64,000 bases of DNA from assembly GCF_024497955.1 (NCBI RefSeq), contig NZ_JANHKP010000005.1, positions 248,001-312,000 on the forward strand. The letters are read 5' to 3'. The stretch's first letter is position 1. Every line of letters begins with the position of its first letter. Positions 1 through 9,616 of the stretch are shown in pieces. Position numbers and translations under genes: made by a program. The stretch is from Streptomyces sp. C10-9-1. Lineage in GTDB: Bacteria; Actinomycetota; Actinomycetes; Streptomycetales; Streptomycetaceae. The notes below the pieces were generated by a model. It worked only from the letters and a program-made list of their open reading frames with translations. It made no database searches and had not been told where the DNA came from.

Positions 1-35
1 CGCAGCCGGCGGGGGTCGATCACCCGGCCATTGTC

Positions 36-1235
<1,200 letters not shown>

Positions 1236-1290
1236 GAGGTTCTCCTAGAGGCGGTTTCTCGGGGGGAGAGCGGGGCGGTGCCGGTCGGGC

Positions 1291-2319
1291 TCAGGCGGTC
1301 CAGTCCAGGATGATCTTCCCGCTGCGGGCGTTGGCGGCCTCGTCGAAGGCGGCGTCGAAGTCGCGGTGGGAGTAGCTGCCCGTGATCACCGGGCCGAGGT
1401 CGAGGCCGCCCTCCAGGAGCACCGTCATGGCGTACCAGGTCTCGAACATCTCGCGGCCGTAGATGCCCTTGACGGTGATCATCGAGGTGACGATCTTCGA
1501 CCAGTCGACGGCGAACTCCTCCGCGGGCAGGCCGAGCATGGCGATGCGGCCGCCGTGCGTCATGTTGTCGACCATGTCGCGGACCGCCTCGGGGCGGCCG
1601 GACATCTCCAGGCCGATGTCGAAGCCCTCCTTCAGCCCGAGCCGGCGCTGGGCCTCGGCGATGCCGGACTCGGCGACGTTCACGGCGAGGGTGGCGCCGA
1701 CCTTGCGGGCCAGCGCCAGGCGGGGCTCGCTGACGTCCGTGATCACGACGTTGCGCGCGCCGGCGTGCCGGGCGACGGCCGCGGCCATGATGCCGATGGG
1801 GCCGGCGCCGGTGATCAGGACGTCCTCGCCGACGAGCGGGAAGGACAGCGCGGTGTGCACCGCGTTGCCGAAGGGGTCGAAGATCGCGGCGATGTCGAGG
1901 GGGACCTCGGTGCGGTGTACCCAGACGTTGGAGGCGGGGAGGGCGACGTACTCGGCGAAGGCGCCGTCGCGGCCGACCCCGAGGCCGACGGTGCTGCGGC
2001 ACAGGTGGCGGCGGCCGGCCAGGCAGTTGCGGCACTTGCCGCACACCAGGTGGCCCTCGCCGCTGACGATGTCGCCGACCGCGATGCCGTCGACGTCCGC
2101 GCCGACGGCGGCCACCTCGCCGACGAACTCGTGGCCGAGGACCCGGGGGGTGTCGACGGCCTGGCGGGCCCAGCCGTCCCAGGAGCGGATGTGCAGGTCG
2201 GTGCCGCAGATACCGGTGCGCAGCACCCTGATCAGCACGTCGCCGGGGCCGGTCTCGGGCTCCGGCACATCCATGAGCCACAGCCCGGGTTCGGCGTGCT
2301 GCTTGACGAGTGCCTTCAT
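1291..2319 (-). CDS. tdh: L-threonine 3-dehydrogenase
   Basis: A 342-aa zinc-dependent medium-chain dehydrogenase that oxidises L-threonine to 2-amino-3-oxobutyrate with NAD+, the substrate of the next gene (kbl). Visible are the catalytic zinc region [14 protein letters not shown], the GHEFVGEV motif, the four-cysteine structural zinc lobe beginning [10 protein letters not shown], and the nucleotide-binding turn [10 protein letters not shown]. The reading frame stays open 34 codons further upstream, but the ATG at 2319 (MKALVKQ) matches the usual N-terminus of Tdh, and the extra stretch is not family-like. First gene of the tdh-kbl operon. Confidence 0.96.
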   Translation of the reverse strand: MKALVKQHAEPGLWLMDVPEPETGPGDVLIRVLRTGICGTDLHIRSWDGWARQAVDTPRVLGHEFVGEVAAVGADVDGIAVGDIVSGEGHLVCGKCRNCLAGRRHLCRSTVGLGVGRDGAFAEYVALPASNVWVHRTEVPLDIAAIFDPFGNAVHTALSFPLVGEDVLITGAGPIGIMAAAVARHAGARNVVITDVSEPRLALARKVGATLAVNVAESGIAEAQRRLGLKEGFDIGLEMSGRPEAVRDMVDNMTHGGRIAMLGLPAEEFAVDWSKIVTSMITVKGIYGREMFETWYAMTVLLEGGLDLGPVITGSYSHRDFDAAFDEAANARSGKIILDWTA

Positions 2320-2345
2320 GGATGCGGCTCCAGGCGTGCGACGGG

Positions 2346-2380
2346 ACTGACCGGTATCCGAAAATACGGCTCCGGTCAGT
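2346..2380. promoter_or_regulatory. Inverted repeat in the tdh leader
   Basis: Perfect 9-bp arms ACTGACCGG (2346-2354) and CCGGTCAGT (2372-2380) enclose a 17-nt loop that contains an AT-rich patch. The repeat lies 27 bp upstream of the tdh ATG. It could be a repressor operator or an mRNA stem-loop; the sequence alone does not decide. The rest of the 2320-2524 gap holds the presumed tdh promoter. Confidence 0.45.
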
Positions 2381-2524
2381 GGACGGGCTCCAATCTGCCC
2401 AGCCCGGAGCGTCGCGTCCATCGAGGATTTCTTAAGCGCACCCGTAGATCGACTTCACGTCCCGGCCGGGGCGGCGGGCCCGCGTCCCGCGGGGCGGGGT
2501 GCCGGCCGGGAACCGGACGCGGGC

Positions 2525-2938
2525 TCAGCCCTCGGTGCCGGGCGCGGACTGGCGCGCCGCCACGCCCAGGTGCTCGCCGACCCGGTTGACCATCAGCGTC
2601 ATCTCGTAGGCGATCTGGCCCACGTCGGCCTCGGCACTGCTCAGGACGCACAGGCAGCTGCCCTCACCGGCGGCCGTGACGAAGAGCATCGCCTCGTCGA
2701 ACTCGACCATGGTCTGGCGCGGTCGCCCCGCACGGAAGTGGCGGCCCGAGCCGCGGGCGAGCGAGTGCAGTCCGGAGGAGACGGCCGCCAGGTGCTCGGC
2801 GTCCTCGCGGGGCAGCCCGGTGCTCGCACCCGTGACCAGGCCGTCGCTGGAGAGCACGAGCGCGTGGCTGATGTGGTCGACCCGCTGCGTGAGGTCGTCC
2901 AGCAGCCAGTCGAGTCCCTTTCCCCTGTCCGGCGCCAT
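2525..2938 (-). CDS. Second Roadblock/LC7-domain protein of the conservon
   Basis: A 137-aa protein of the Roadblock/LC7 (MglB-like) family, which pairs with small Ras-like GTPases as activating or scaffold subunits. It is closely similar to the CvnB-type protein at 4214-4636: both share the LDWLLDDL start, a GLPREDAEHLAAVSSG-type core and the ending RVGEHLG. The ATG at 2938 is chosen because it gives the usual N-terminus. It is the last gene of the conservon, 157 nt after cvnD, and so a second Roadblock copy. Function beyond partnership with the GTPase is inferred. Confidence 0.88.
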   Translation of the reverse strand: MAPDRGKGLDWLLDDLTQRVDHISHALVLSSDGLVTGASTGLPREDAEHLAAVSSGLHSLARGSGRHFRAGRPRQTMVEFDEAMLFVTAAGEGSCLCVLSSAEADVGQIAYEMTLMVNRVGEHLGVAARQSAPGTEG

Positions 2939-3095
2939 AGCCGTCCCTCCCCCTCGGTCCGTTCCCCGTGGCCCGTTCCCCGTGGCCCCGCGTTCGCCGG
3001 CCAGCCTTTCGCACGCGGCGCCCGGGGGCAAGGTCCGGCGGCCGGGCCGCGGCCGGGCCCGGCCATGATCCGCCGGGCGCCGCGTCCGGCGCCCG

Positions 3096-3698
3096 TCATC
3101 CGACGGAGTCCAGCATCCGCGCGGCGTGCATCCGGCCCGCGTACTCCACGAGCCGGACCAGCACCTCCTTGCCCGAGTCGCGGTCGCGCGCGTCGCACAG
3201 GACGACGGGCGTCCCGCGGTCGAGGTCGAGGGCGCGGGAGACCTCGTGCGCCCCGAAGGAGCGGGCCCCGGGGAAGCAGTTGACGGCGACGACGAAGGGG
3301 ATGCGCCGGTGCTCGAAGTAGTCGACGGCCGCGAAGCAGTCCGCGAGCCGCCGGGTGTCGGCGAGGACGACGGCGCCGAGTGCACCGTGCGCGAGCTCGT
3401 CCCACAGGAACCAGAAGCGGTCCTGCCCGGGGGTGCCGAAGAGGTACAGCGAGAGCCCGGAGCGGATGGTGATGCGGCCGAAGTCCATGGCCACGGTGGT
3501 GGTCGTCTTGCGGGAGACGCCCCCGGTGTCGTCGATGCCGGCACCGGCCTCGGTCAGCTGCTCCTCCGTGCGCAGGGGCCGGATCTCGCTCACCGCCCCG
3601 ACGAGCGTGGTCTTGCCGGCGCCGAACCCCCCGGCGACGAGGATCTTCAGCGCGAGGGCGCTGTCGGGGTCGGTGCGCGGTGTGCTGTCGACGGCCAT
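3096..3698 (-). CDS. cvnD: Conservon GTPase (CvnD-type, MglA-like)
   Basis: A 200-aa Ras-like ATP/GTP-binding protein of actinobacterial conservons. The P-loop GGFGAGKTT is near residues 20-28, and the switch segment FGTPGQDRFWFLW gives the TPGQ motif. The usual NKxD guanine-specificity motif is replaced by VNCF, as is common in this family. It is expected to cycle nucleotide with the Roadblock proteins and relay a signal from the CvnA kinase-like protein at the membrane. Separated from cvnC by a 117-nt gap. Confidence 0.92.
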   Translation of the reverse strand: MAVDSTPRTDPDSALALKILVAGGFGAGKTTLVGAVSEIRPLRTEEQLTEAGAGIDDTGGVSRKTTTTVAMDFGRITIRSGLSLYLFGTPGQDRFWFLWDELAHGALGAVVLADTRRLADCFAAVDYFEHRRIPFVVAVNCFPGARSFGAHEVSRALDLDRGTPVVLCDARDRDSGKEVLVRLVEYAGRMHAARMLDSVG

Positions 3699-3815
3699 GG
3701 CTCGCCTCTTCCAGGGATACGGGGACGAAAGGGGGTGCTGCGGGTGGGGAGGCGCGCTCCGGGCGGGGCGGGGAGGGCGCCGGGGAAGGCGGGGCTGCCG
3801 CGGGGAGCGGCCGTC

Positions 3816-4217
3816 TCACAGGGCACGCAGGCCGTCGATGACCTCACGCAGGATCCTCTCGTCCGGAAGGCGTGCCGGGGGCACCGGTCGGCTGACCTGC
3901 ACATGGCCCGCTTGGAGCAGGTCGCCGACGAGGACGCGCACGACGCCGACGGGCAGGTCGGCGTCCGCGGCGAGTTCGGCGACGGACTGCACGCCCGCGG
4001 CGCACAGGGACAGCAGCGCCCGGTGCTCGGGGCCGAGCAGGGAGTCCTCACCGGGGCCGGGGCCGGTGTCGACCGCGGCGACCAGGGCGATGAGGTCGAG
4101 GGGGACGCCGGCCGCACCCGGCCGGGTGCGGCCGCCGGTCATGGCGTAGGGGCGCACCAGCGGGCCCGCCTCGGCGTCGTACCAGCGGGCGGCGGCGCGC
4201 TCGCGGGGTGCGCTCAC
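3816..4217 (-). CDS. cvnC: DUF742 protein (CvnC)
   Basis: A 133-aa protein of the DUF742 family with the signature WYDAEAGPLVRPYAMTGGRT near the N-terminus and a C-terminal winged-helix-like segment. The proposed start is the GTG at 4217, whose bases overlap the TGA of the upstream cvnB in a GTGA junction, so the two are translationally coupled. DUF742 proteins occur almost only in conservons between the Roadblock and the GTPase, which is its position here. Biochemical role unknown. Confidence 0.9.
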   Translation of the reverse strand: MSAPRERAAARWYDAEAGPLVRPYAMTGGRTRPGAAGVPLDLIALVAAVDTGPGPGEDSLLGPEHRALLSLCAAGVQSVAELAADADLPVGVVRVLVGDLLQAGHVQVSRPVPPARLPDERILREVIDGLRAL

Positions 4218-4636
4218 GGGGAACTCACCCGGGCCGGAGCCCCCAGGTGCTCCCCCACGCGGTTGACGAGCCGGGCCATCTCGTAGGCGATCAGGCCGAT
4301 GTCCGCGCCGACGGTGGTGAGCAGGGCGAGGCAGGAGCCCTCGCCCGCGGCGGCGACGAACAGGAAGCCGTCGTCCATCTCGACCATGGTCTGGCGCACC
4401 TGCCCGGTGTGGAAGTGCCGGCCGGTGCCCTTGGCCAGGCTCTGGAATCCGGAGGAGACCGCGGCGAGGTGCTCGGCGTCCTCGCGGCCCAGTCCCTCGG
4501 ACGCGCCCACCGGCAGACCGTCGTCGGACAGCACGACCGCGTGACGCACCTCGCCCACGCGGGTGACGAGGTCGTCCAGCAACCAGTCCAGGTCGCCGAA
4601 GCGGTGGCGGGCGGCGGCCTGCGGGGCCTGGGTCAT
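4214..4636 (-). CDS. cvnB: Roadblock/LC7-domain protein (CvnB)
   Basis: A 140-aa Roadblock/LC7 protein. Core features are FGDLDWLLDDLVTRV near the start, the conserved VGASEGLGREDAEHLAAVS segment and the terminal RVGEHLG. Its ATG overlaps the stop of the sensor kinase gene in an ATGA junction (4633-4636), and its own stop overlaps the cvnC start, so cvnA-B-C are tightly coupled. In conservons this subunit is thought to join the kinase and the GTPase in a membrane-associated complex. Confidence 0.92.
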   Translation of the reverse strand: MTQAPQAAARHRFGDLDWLLDDLVTRVGEVRHAVVLSDDGLPVGASEGLGREDAEHLAAVSSGFQSLAKGTGRHFHTGQVRQTMVEMDDGFLFVAAAGEGSCLALLTTVGADIGLIAYEMARLVNRVGEHLGAPARVSSP

Positions 4637-7473
4637 GAGCGGTCTCCTTCGCTGCCTGGTGCGGCTTCGCCGCCGGGGTCGCCGGGGCGCGGGGTGGCGC
4701 CCCCGGCCCCCTGGGGGTGCTGCCGCCGGTGCGGGAGCGGGGTCGCGGGCGGGCGGGGGCGCGGGGGGTCCGCCGGGAGTGCGGAGCCCCCGGCCGGCGC
4801 GCCGGGGGCGGCGCCGCCGCCCCGGGCCCAGCCCTCGCGGTAGGCGGCCATCCGCTCGCGCGCGGCGTCCGGGGTCCGCCGGACGGTCGCGGCCGGGGCG
4901 CCGGGGGCGGCCGGGGCGGTGCGGAGCTGCGGTGCCAGGTGGGCCTGACGGACCCGGCGCGGCAGGCCGCCGTCCGCCTCGGGGGCGGGGCGCGGCGGGG
5001 CGGCGCTCGCCGGGGCGGGGGCCGCCGCCCGGGGCGGGGCATGGCGCGGGCGCAGGGCGTGCACACCGGGCGGGGCGGGCTCCGCGGGGCCGGTGCCGAG
5101 CGGCCGGCCGGCACCGCGCGCCCCGGGCGGGGTGCGCGGGACCGCGGTGGGCGCGGGGCGCACGCCGGGCGCGCGGGGCGCGGTCGCACGGGAGTGCGCG
5201 GGGTCCGCCGGCCCGTCGGCGGCCGGTCCGGGTGCCCCGCCGCTCGCCGGCGCCCCCCGGGGCGCACCCGCACCGGCCGCGGGGCCCGTCCGGGGCCCGC
5301 CCGCCCGGGGCCCGGACGGGGCCTCCGGGTCCGGGGCGGCCGGGGGGCGCTGCGGTCGCGGTGCGGCGGTGCGCGGCTCCGCGTTGCGGCCGGAGGGCGG
5401 CGGAGCGGGGTCCTGGAGCAGGGCGTGCGGCAGCAGCACCACCGCGGTGGTGCCGCCGTAGGCGGAGGTGCCCAGGCGGACGGTGACACCGTGCCGCGCG
5501 GCCAGGCGGCCGACCACGAAGAGCCCCAGCCGGTCGCTGTCGAGGAGGTCGAGCCCCTCGGGCCGGGCCAGCCGGCGGTTGGCCTCGTCGAGGGCCTCGC
5601 GGCCCATGCCCAGGCCCCGGTCCTCGACCTCGACGGCGTAGCCGTTGCCGACGATCTCGCCGCTGACCCGGACCCTGGTGTGCGGAGGGGAGAACTGGGT
5701 GGCGTTCTCGACGAGTTCGGCGAGCAGATGGGTGGTGTCGGCGACCGCCGCACCGGGCAGCGACGCCTCGGTCAGCCCCCGGATCTCCACGCGTGCGTAG
5801 TCCTCGATCTCGGCGACCGCGGCGCGCACCACGCTGGTGAGGGAGACGGGGCGGCTCCAGGCCCGCCCGGGAGCCGCCCCGGAGAGGATGATCAGGCTCT
5901 CGGCGTGCCGTCGCATACGGGTGGTCAGATGGTCCAGCCGGAACAGGTCCTCCAGCTCGCCGGGGTCCTCGGCGCGCCGCTCCATGCCGTCGAGCAGGGC
6001 GAGTTGCCGGTGCACCAGAGCCTGGCTGCGCCGTGCGAGGTTGACGAAGACCCCGGAGACCCCGCCCGCCAGTTCGGCGCGTTCGGCGGCGGCCTCCAGC
6101 GCGGCGCGGTGGACCGTGGTGAGGGCGTGGCCCACCTCGGCGATCTCGTCTGCGGCAGGCGGCCCTCCGGGGGCCTCCTCCGGGAGGTCGACCGGGTCAC
6201 CCGCCCGCAGGCGGCGCATGGCCTCGGGAAGTTCGCGCCGGGCGATCTCCAGTGCGCCGTTGCGCAGCAGGGCGAGTTCCAGCACCAGCCCGCGGCCGAT
6301 GCGCACCGACACCGCGAGTGCCGCCCCGGCCGCGACCAGGCCCAGGACGACGGCGGCGCCCGAGGTGCCGGTCAGGGCCGCGGCGAAGGGGTCCTCGCGC
6401 TGCGCGACGTCCTCGCGCGCCCGGTCCTGGACGGCGCCCAGCCGGTCGCCGACCGCGGTGCGGAGCTGTGCCCAGGACTCGGCGGAGACGGCCGCCGCGG
6501 CCTTGCGGCCGGGTGCGGCCGCGGCGACCCGCTCCTCGGCCGTGCGCAGGCCCCGGAAGGCGGGGTGCGCGGAGAGCGCGCGCCACTCCCGCCGGGCCGG
6601 GCCGTCGAGTCCGGTGGAGGCCGCCTCGCCGAGGGCGGTGCGGGCCGCCGCCGCGCCGGTGAACAGGCGCTGGTGTGCGGCGTCCAGCTCCCCGGTGAGC
6701 CGGGCGGAGGAGAGCAGGGCGTCCTCCCGGGCCAGCATCTCGGCGGAGCGCTCCGCCTCGGTGAGGGCCCGGGCCCGGGAGGCGTCCGCGCCGGCCCGGA
6801 AGGAGGCGGTCGCGCCGCCGACCGCCAGAGCGGATTCCACCGCGGACGTGTAGGTGCGGTAGGCGGCCTCCCGGTCCGCTTCGCCCGAGGCGGCGGCACG
6901 GCGGACGGCGGGCAGTTCCCCGGCGGCCCGGACGAAGGCGGCGAGGCGGGCGCCGACCTCGCGGGGCAGGCCGTCGGGGGCGCCTCCGCCGGGCGGGACC
7001 AGGCGGTCCACGGCCGCGTCGGTGCGTGCCGCCTCCGTGCGCAGGGCCGCGGCCCGCTCACCGGAGGGGGAGGCCGACTGCCGCAGCGCGGCGTGCCGTT
7101 CGGCCTGGAGAGCGGTCACGGCGGCGGCCGCGGGGCCGGTGACGCGGGTGTCGAGGCGCTGGAGCAGTCGTGCCCGGGCGAGGTCCTGGGCCGCGGTCAC
7201 GGTCGCCAGGCCCCAGAGGGTGAGCAGGGCGACGACCGGCACCATCAGCAGGCAGACGACCTTGGCGCGCACGCTCCGGGCCCGGGGCAGGAGGCGGCGC
7301 CCCCCGGCGGGCCCGGCGGCGCTCCCCGCGCCCGGTCGCGGCCGGGCGGAGGAGGGGGCGTGCCCGGTGTGCTCCACGGCCGGGGGGCCTGCGTGGGCGC
7401 GCCGCCGCCGGGCGGTGGGCCCGGGCCCCGGGCGGGCGCTCTCGTCGCCCGGGCTGGTGCGGGGTGTGGGCAT
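4633..7473 (-). CDS. cvnA: Nitrate-sensor-type histidine kinase (CvnA)
   Basis: A 946-aa membrane sensor kinase that heads the conservon core. After a basic, Pro/Ala-rich N-terminus comes a first membrane segment (about residues 70-95), a long extracytoplasmic helical region of the NIT type, a second membrane segment (about 370-395) and a HAMP-like linker. The dimerisation segment LDHLTTRMRRHAESLI follows, then an HATPase domain with N-box ELVENATQFSPP and G-box DRGLGMG. The last roughly 250 residues are a low-complexity Pro/Ala/Gly tail. The ATG at 7473 is the first in frame before the basic leader; a shorter start is possible. Confidence 0.9.
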   Translation of the reverse strand: MPTPRTSPGDESARPGPGPTARRRRAHAGPPAVEHTGHAPSSARPRPGAGSAAGPAGGRRLLPRARSVRAKVVCLLMVPVVALLTLWGLATVTAAQDLARARLLQRLDTRVTGPAAAAVTALQAERHAALRQSASPSGERAAALRTEAARTDAAVDRLVPPGGGAPDGLPREVGARLAAFVRAAGELPAVRRAAASGEADREAAYRTYTSAVESALAVGGATASFRAGADASRARALTEAERSAEMLAREDALLSSARLTGELDAAHQRLFTGAAAARTALGEAASTGLDGPARREWRALSAHPAFRGLRTAEERVAAAAPGRKAAAAVSAESWAQLRTAVGDRLGAVQDRAREDVAQREDPFAAALTGTSGAAVVLGLVAAGAALAVSVRIGRGLVLELALLRNGALEIARRELPEAMRRLRAGDPVDLPEEAPGGPPAADEIAEVGHALTTVHRAALEAAAERAELAGGVSGVFVNLARRSQALVHRQLALLDGMERRAEDPGELEDLFRLDHLTTRMRRHAESLIILSGAAPGRAWSRPVSLTSVVRAAVAEIEDYARVEIRGLTEASLPGAAVADTTHLLAELVENATQFSPPHTRVRVSGEIVGNGYAVEVEDRGLGMGREALDEANRRLARPEGLDLLDSDRLGLFVVGRLAARHGVTVRLGTSAYGGTTAVVLLPHALLQDPAPPPSGRNAEPRTAAPRPQRPPAAPDPEAPSGPRAGGPRTGPAAGAGAPRGAPASGGAPGPAADGPADPAHSRATAPRAPGVRPAPTAVPRTPPGARGAGRPLGTGPAEPAPPGVHALRPRHAPPRAAAPAPASAAPPRPAPEADGGLPRRVRQAHLAPQLRTAPAAPGAPAATVRRTPDAARERMAAYREGWARGGGAAPGAPAGGSALPADPPRPRPPATPLPHRRQHPQGAGGATPRPGDPGGEAAPGSEGDRS

Positions 7474-7534
7474 GGCCTCCTCGTTCCGGGTGCGGGGTCG
7501 GGGTTCGGCTGGCGTGGCTGGTCGGGGGGACGGG

Positions 7535-8374
7535 TCAGCCCTGCCCGGGGCTCCCGGCCGACGGCCTGGGTGCGCGCGGCGCGGGCTCCCCGCCTGCGGG
7601 GGCGGCGGCGCGGCGGCCGGTGCCCCGGGGCGGCGGCGCGTGCTCCGCCCGCTGCGCCGCCGTGGGCGAGAGCGCGACGAAGGCGCAGGTGACGAAGAGG
7701 TAGGAGCCGAGCCCGACGGCGAGGGGGAGGATGAACTGCAGGGCGGAGGCGCCGCCGAGCGGGGCGGTGGACGGATCGACCTCCACGCTGACGGCGAGCA
7801 TGCCGGTGTAGTGCATGCTGCTGACCGCGGCACCCATGACCAGGGAGGCGCCGGCCACGGCGGCGGGTGAGCTGATGTGCACCGCCGCCCAGAGCGCGGC
7901 GGTGGCGGCGGCCACGGCGACCGCGACCGAGAGCGCGACGAGCAGCGGGTCGTAGTGCACGCTGCCGTGCAGGCGCAGGGCCGCCATGCCGAGGTAGTGC
8001 ATCCCGGCGACACCCAGCCCGGTGGCCAGGCCGCCGGCCAGCAGGGGAGGCGTCCGGCCGCCGCCGCGGCAGACGCAGAAGAGGCCGGCGCCGACCACGA
8101 GCAGGGCGACCAGCAGGCTCAGGAGGGTCAGCGGGACGTCGTAGCGGATCTGCGTGCCCTGGACGTCGAAGCCGAGCATGGCGACGAAGTGCATCGTCCA
8201 GATGCCGGTGGCCAGGGCGGAGGCGGCGGTGGCCAGCCAGTTGCGCCGGGCCCGGCCGGTCGCGGCGAGGGCGCGGACGGTGCAGCGCAGCCCGAGCGCA
8301 CCGCCGACGGCGGCCGCCAGGAAGGAGAGCGCGGGCGTCAGGGCGCCGAAGGCGGCGTGGTCCAGGTGTCCCAT
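7535..8374 (-). CDS. MHYT-domain integral membrane sensor
   Basis: A 279-aa protein with about seven hydrophobic segments and MHYT-type motifs: WTMHFVAMLGF, GMHYLGMAALRLHG and SMHYTGMLAV. MHYT domains are thought to bind copper and sense gases such as O2, CO or NO at the membrane. It lies 61 nt upstream of cvnA on the same strand and may supply an input to the conservon; that link is inference from position. The C-terminal 40 residues are proline- and alanine-rich. Confidence 0.87.
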   Translation of the reverse strand: MGHLDHAAFGALTPALSFLAAAVGGALGLRCTVRALAATGRARRNWLATAASALATGIWTMHFVAMLGFDVQGTQIRYDVPLTLLSLLVALLVVGAGLFCVCRGGGRTPPLLAGGLATGLGVAGMHYLGMAALRLHGSVHYDPLLVALSVAVAVAAATAALWAAVHISSPAAVAGASLVMGAAVSSMHYTGMLAVSVEVDPSTAPLGGASALQFILPLAVGLGSYLFVTCAFVALSPTAAQRAEHAPPPRGTGRRAAAPAGGEPAPRAPRPSAGSPGQG

Positions 8375-8604
8375 GGCCCAGGGACGCTAGGCGCACGGGG
8401 GCTCACGGAGGGGGCGCAGTTCGAAAGCTGGCGGAATATGACAATCGGATGCCCCGGGGCGACCGCACGGCGTTCGAACGGGTGCGCAGAACGCACACGA
8501 CAGGGGGATCCGGCTTCCCGGCCCGCGAGTCGGCCCGGCGCCCGGACCGGCTTCCCGGACCGGTCCCGCCCGTGTCCGCCCCGGGCGGGCCGGGGCCCGA
8601 AGCT

Positions 8605-8635
8605 CTCGACGTGCGGGTTACCCAGTGGTTAGGGT
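8605..8635 (+). promoter_or_regulatory. Candidate vegetative promoter
   Basis: A TAGGGT -10-like hexamer (8630-8635) lies 19 bp after CTCGAC (8605-8610), which resembles a TTGAC -35. It sits 33 nt ahead of the proposed GTG start of the next gene. The upstream extension of that gene's frame would read a TTA codon across the -10, which argues that this stretch is not translated. Confidence 0.4.
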
Positions 8636-8667
8636 GCGCCGACGACGGATCGGACCGGGAGGTGGCC

Positions 8668-9522
8668 GTGGCCGGGGCGGACGAGGTCGTGGACGATGAC
8701 GCGCTGTATGTGCTGACCGCCGTGCTGCTCACACCCGCGCAGTTCCCGGGCGTGCTCGGCGACGACTACCCCGAGGCGTGCGCCGCCCTCGGTCTGGAGC
8801 CCTACGCCGAGGGCTACGGGCTGGTGATGGGGCAGGACGGGAGCGGCGCGCGGTGGACGGTCGTGGTGGACGACGTCTCGCTCGTGGCCGTGGCCGTCGC
8901 CTCCTGGGACTGCGGCATGGAGTACGACCTGTCGCCCGACGAGCGCTCGGTGGTCTCGGCTCTGCCCGGCTGGCCGCTGGAGCTGGCGGTCGCGGCTCCG
9001 GGCGTGCCGGCTCCCCACGACCCGGTCCCGCAGGAGGGCGACCGGCCCCCGCTGGCCCCTCCCGACACGTCGTCCTGGGGCCCGGCGCAGCGCCGGCTGG
9101 GGGCGGACGAGGTGGCCGCGCAGTGGGCGCAGTGGCGCGAACGCACGGCGCGGGACGCCGACGGGGACGCGGGCGGAGACGAGGACGGGGACGGGGAGGC
9201 CGCCGGGGCGCGCGGGGACACCCGGGAGGCCGAGCCTCAGGACGACGGGCGGCTGGCCGAGGGCGTCCGGCGCGCCCTGCGGGAGGCCGTCGCCTACGGC
9301 GAGGACCCGCCCCCGCCCGGCCGGGTCCGCTCCGCCTTCGCACCCGGCGGCGCCCGGACGATCCGGGCGGACGGACCCGGCTGGTCGCTGGTGGCCCGGA
9401 CGGACGACCTCGCCTACGTGCTGCTGGACGACGAGCCGCTGGAGGTCGTCCCCGTGGAGCGCAGCGACCGGCTCGCCTCGCTCCTGGACACGCTGGAGAA
9501 GATCGCGCTCCACCCTGCCTGA
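8668..9522 (+). CDS. Conserved hypothetical acidic protein
   Basis: A 284-aa protein with no domain I can name. The first 130 residues are a compact globular region (YVLTAVLLTPAQFPG, then WTVVVDDVSLVAVAVASW). An acidic, repetitive linker (DADGDAGGDEDGDGEA) follows, and then a second conserved block ending LLDTLEKIALHPA. The frame is open from 8449, but the GTG at 8668 has a GGGAGG ribosome site 5 nt upstream and avoids translating the promoter-like TAGGGT, so that start is preferred. Divergent from the MHYT gene. Confidence 0.7.
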   Translation: MAGADEVVDDDALYVLTAVLLTPAQFPGVLGDDYPEACAALGLEPYAEGYGLVMGQDGSGARWTVVVDDVSLVAVAVASWDCGMEYDLSPDERSVVSALPGWPLELAVAAPGVPAPHDPVPQEGDRPPLAPPDTSSWGPAQRRLGADEVAAQWAQWRERTARDADGDAGGDEDGDGEAAGARGDTREAEPQDDGRLAEGVRRALREAVAYGEDPPPPGRVRSAFAPGGARTIRADGPGWSLVARTDDLAYVLLDDEPLEVVPVERSDRLASLLDTLEKIALHPA

Positions 9523-9616
9523 GGCCTGTCCCGCAGGACCCGGCGGGCGCGCGACGGCGGCCGCGGCACCCCGCCGCGTCGCCCGCACGCCCCCGGCAGG
9601 AAGGCGGTCCTCCGCC

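Noticed and set aside
4717..7692. A 991-codon open frame on the plus strand opposite the conservon kinase
   Set aside because: Composition and lack of domains mark it as antisense shadow of cvnA.
8449..8667. A longer N-terminus for the gene ending at 9522
   Set aside because: It would translate a promoter-like TAGGGT and a TTA codon and has no ribosome site, whereas the GTG at 8668 has one.
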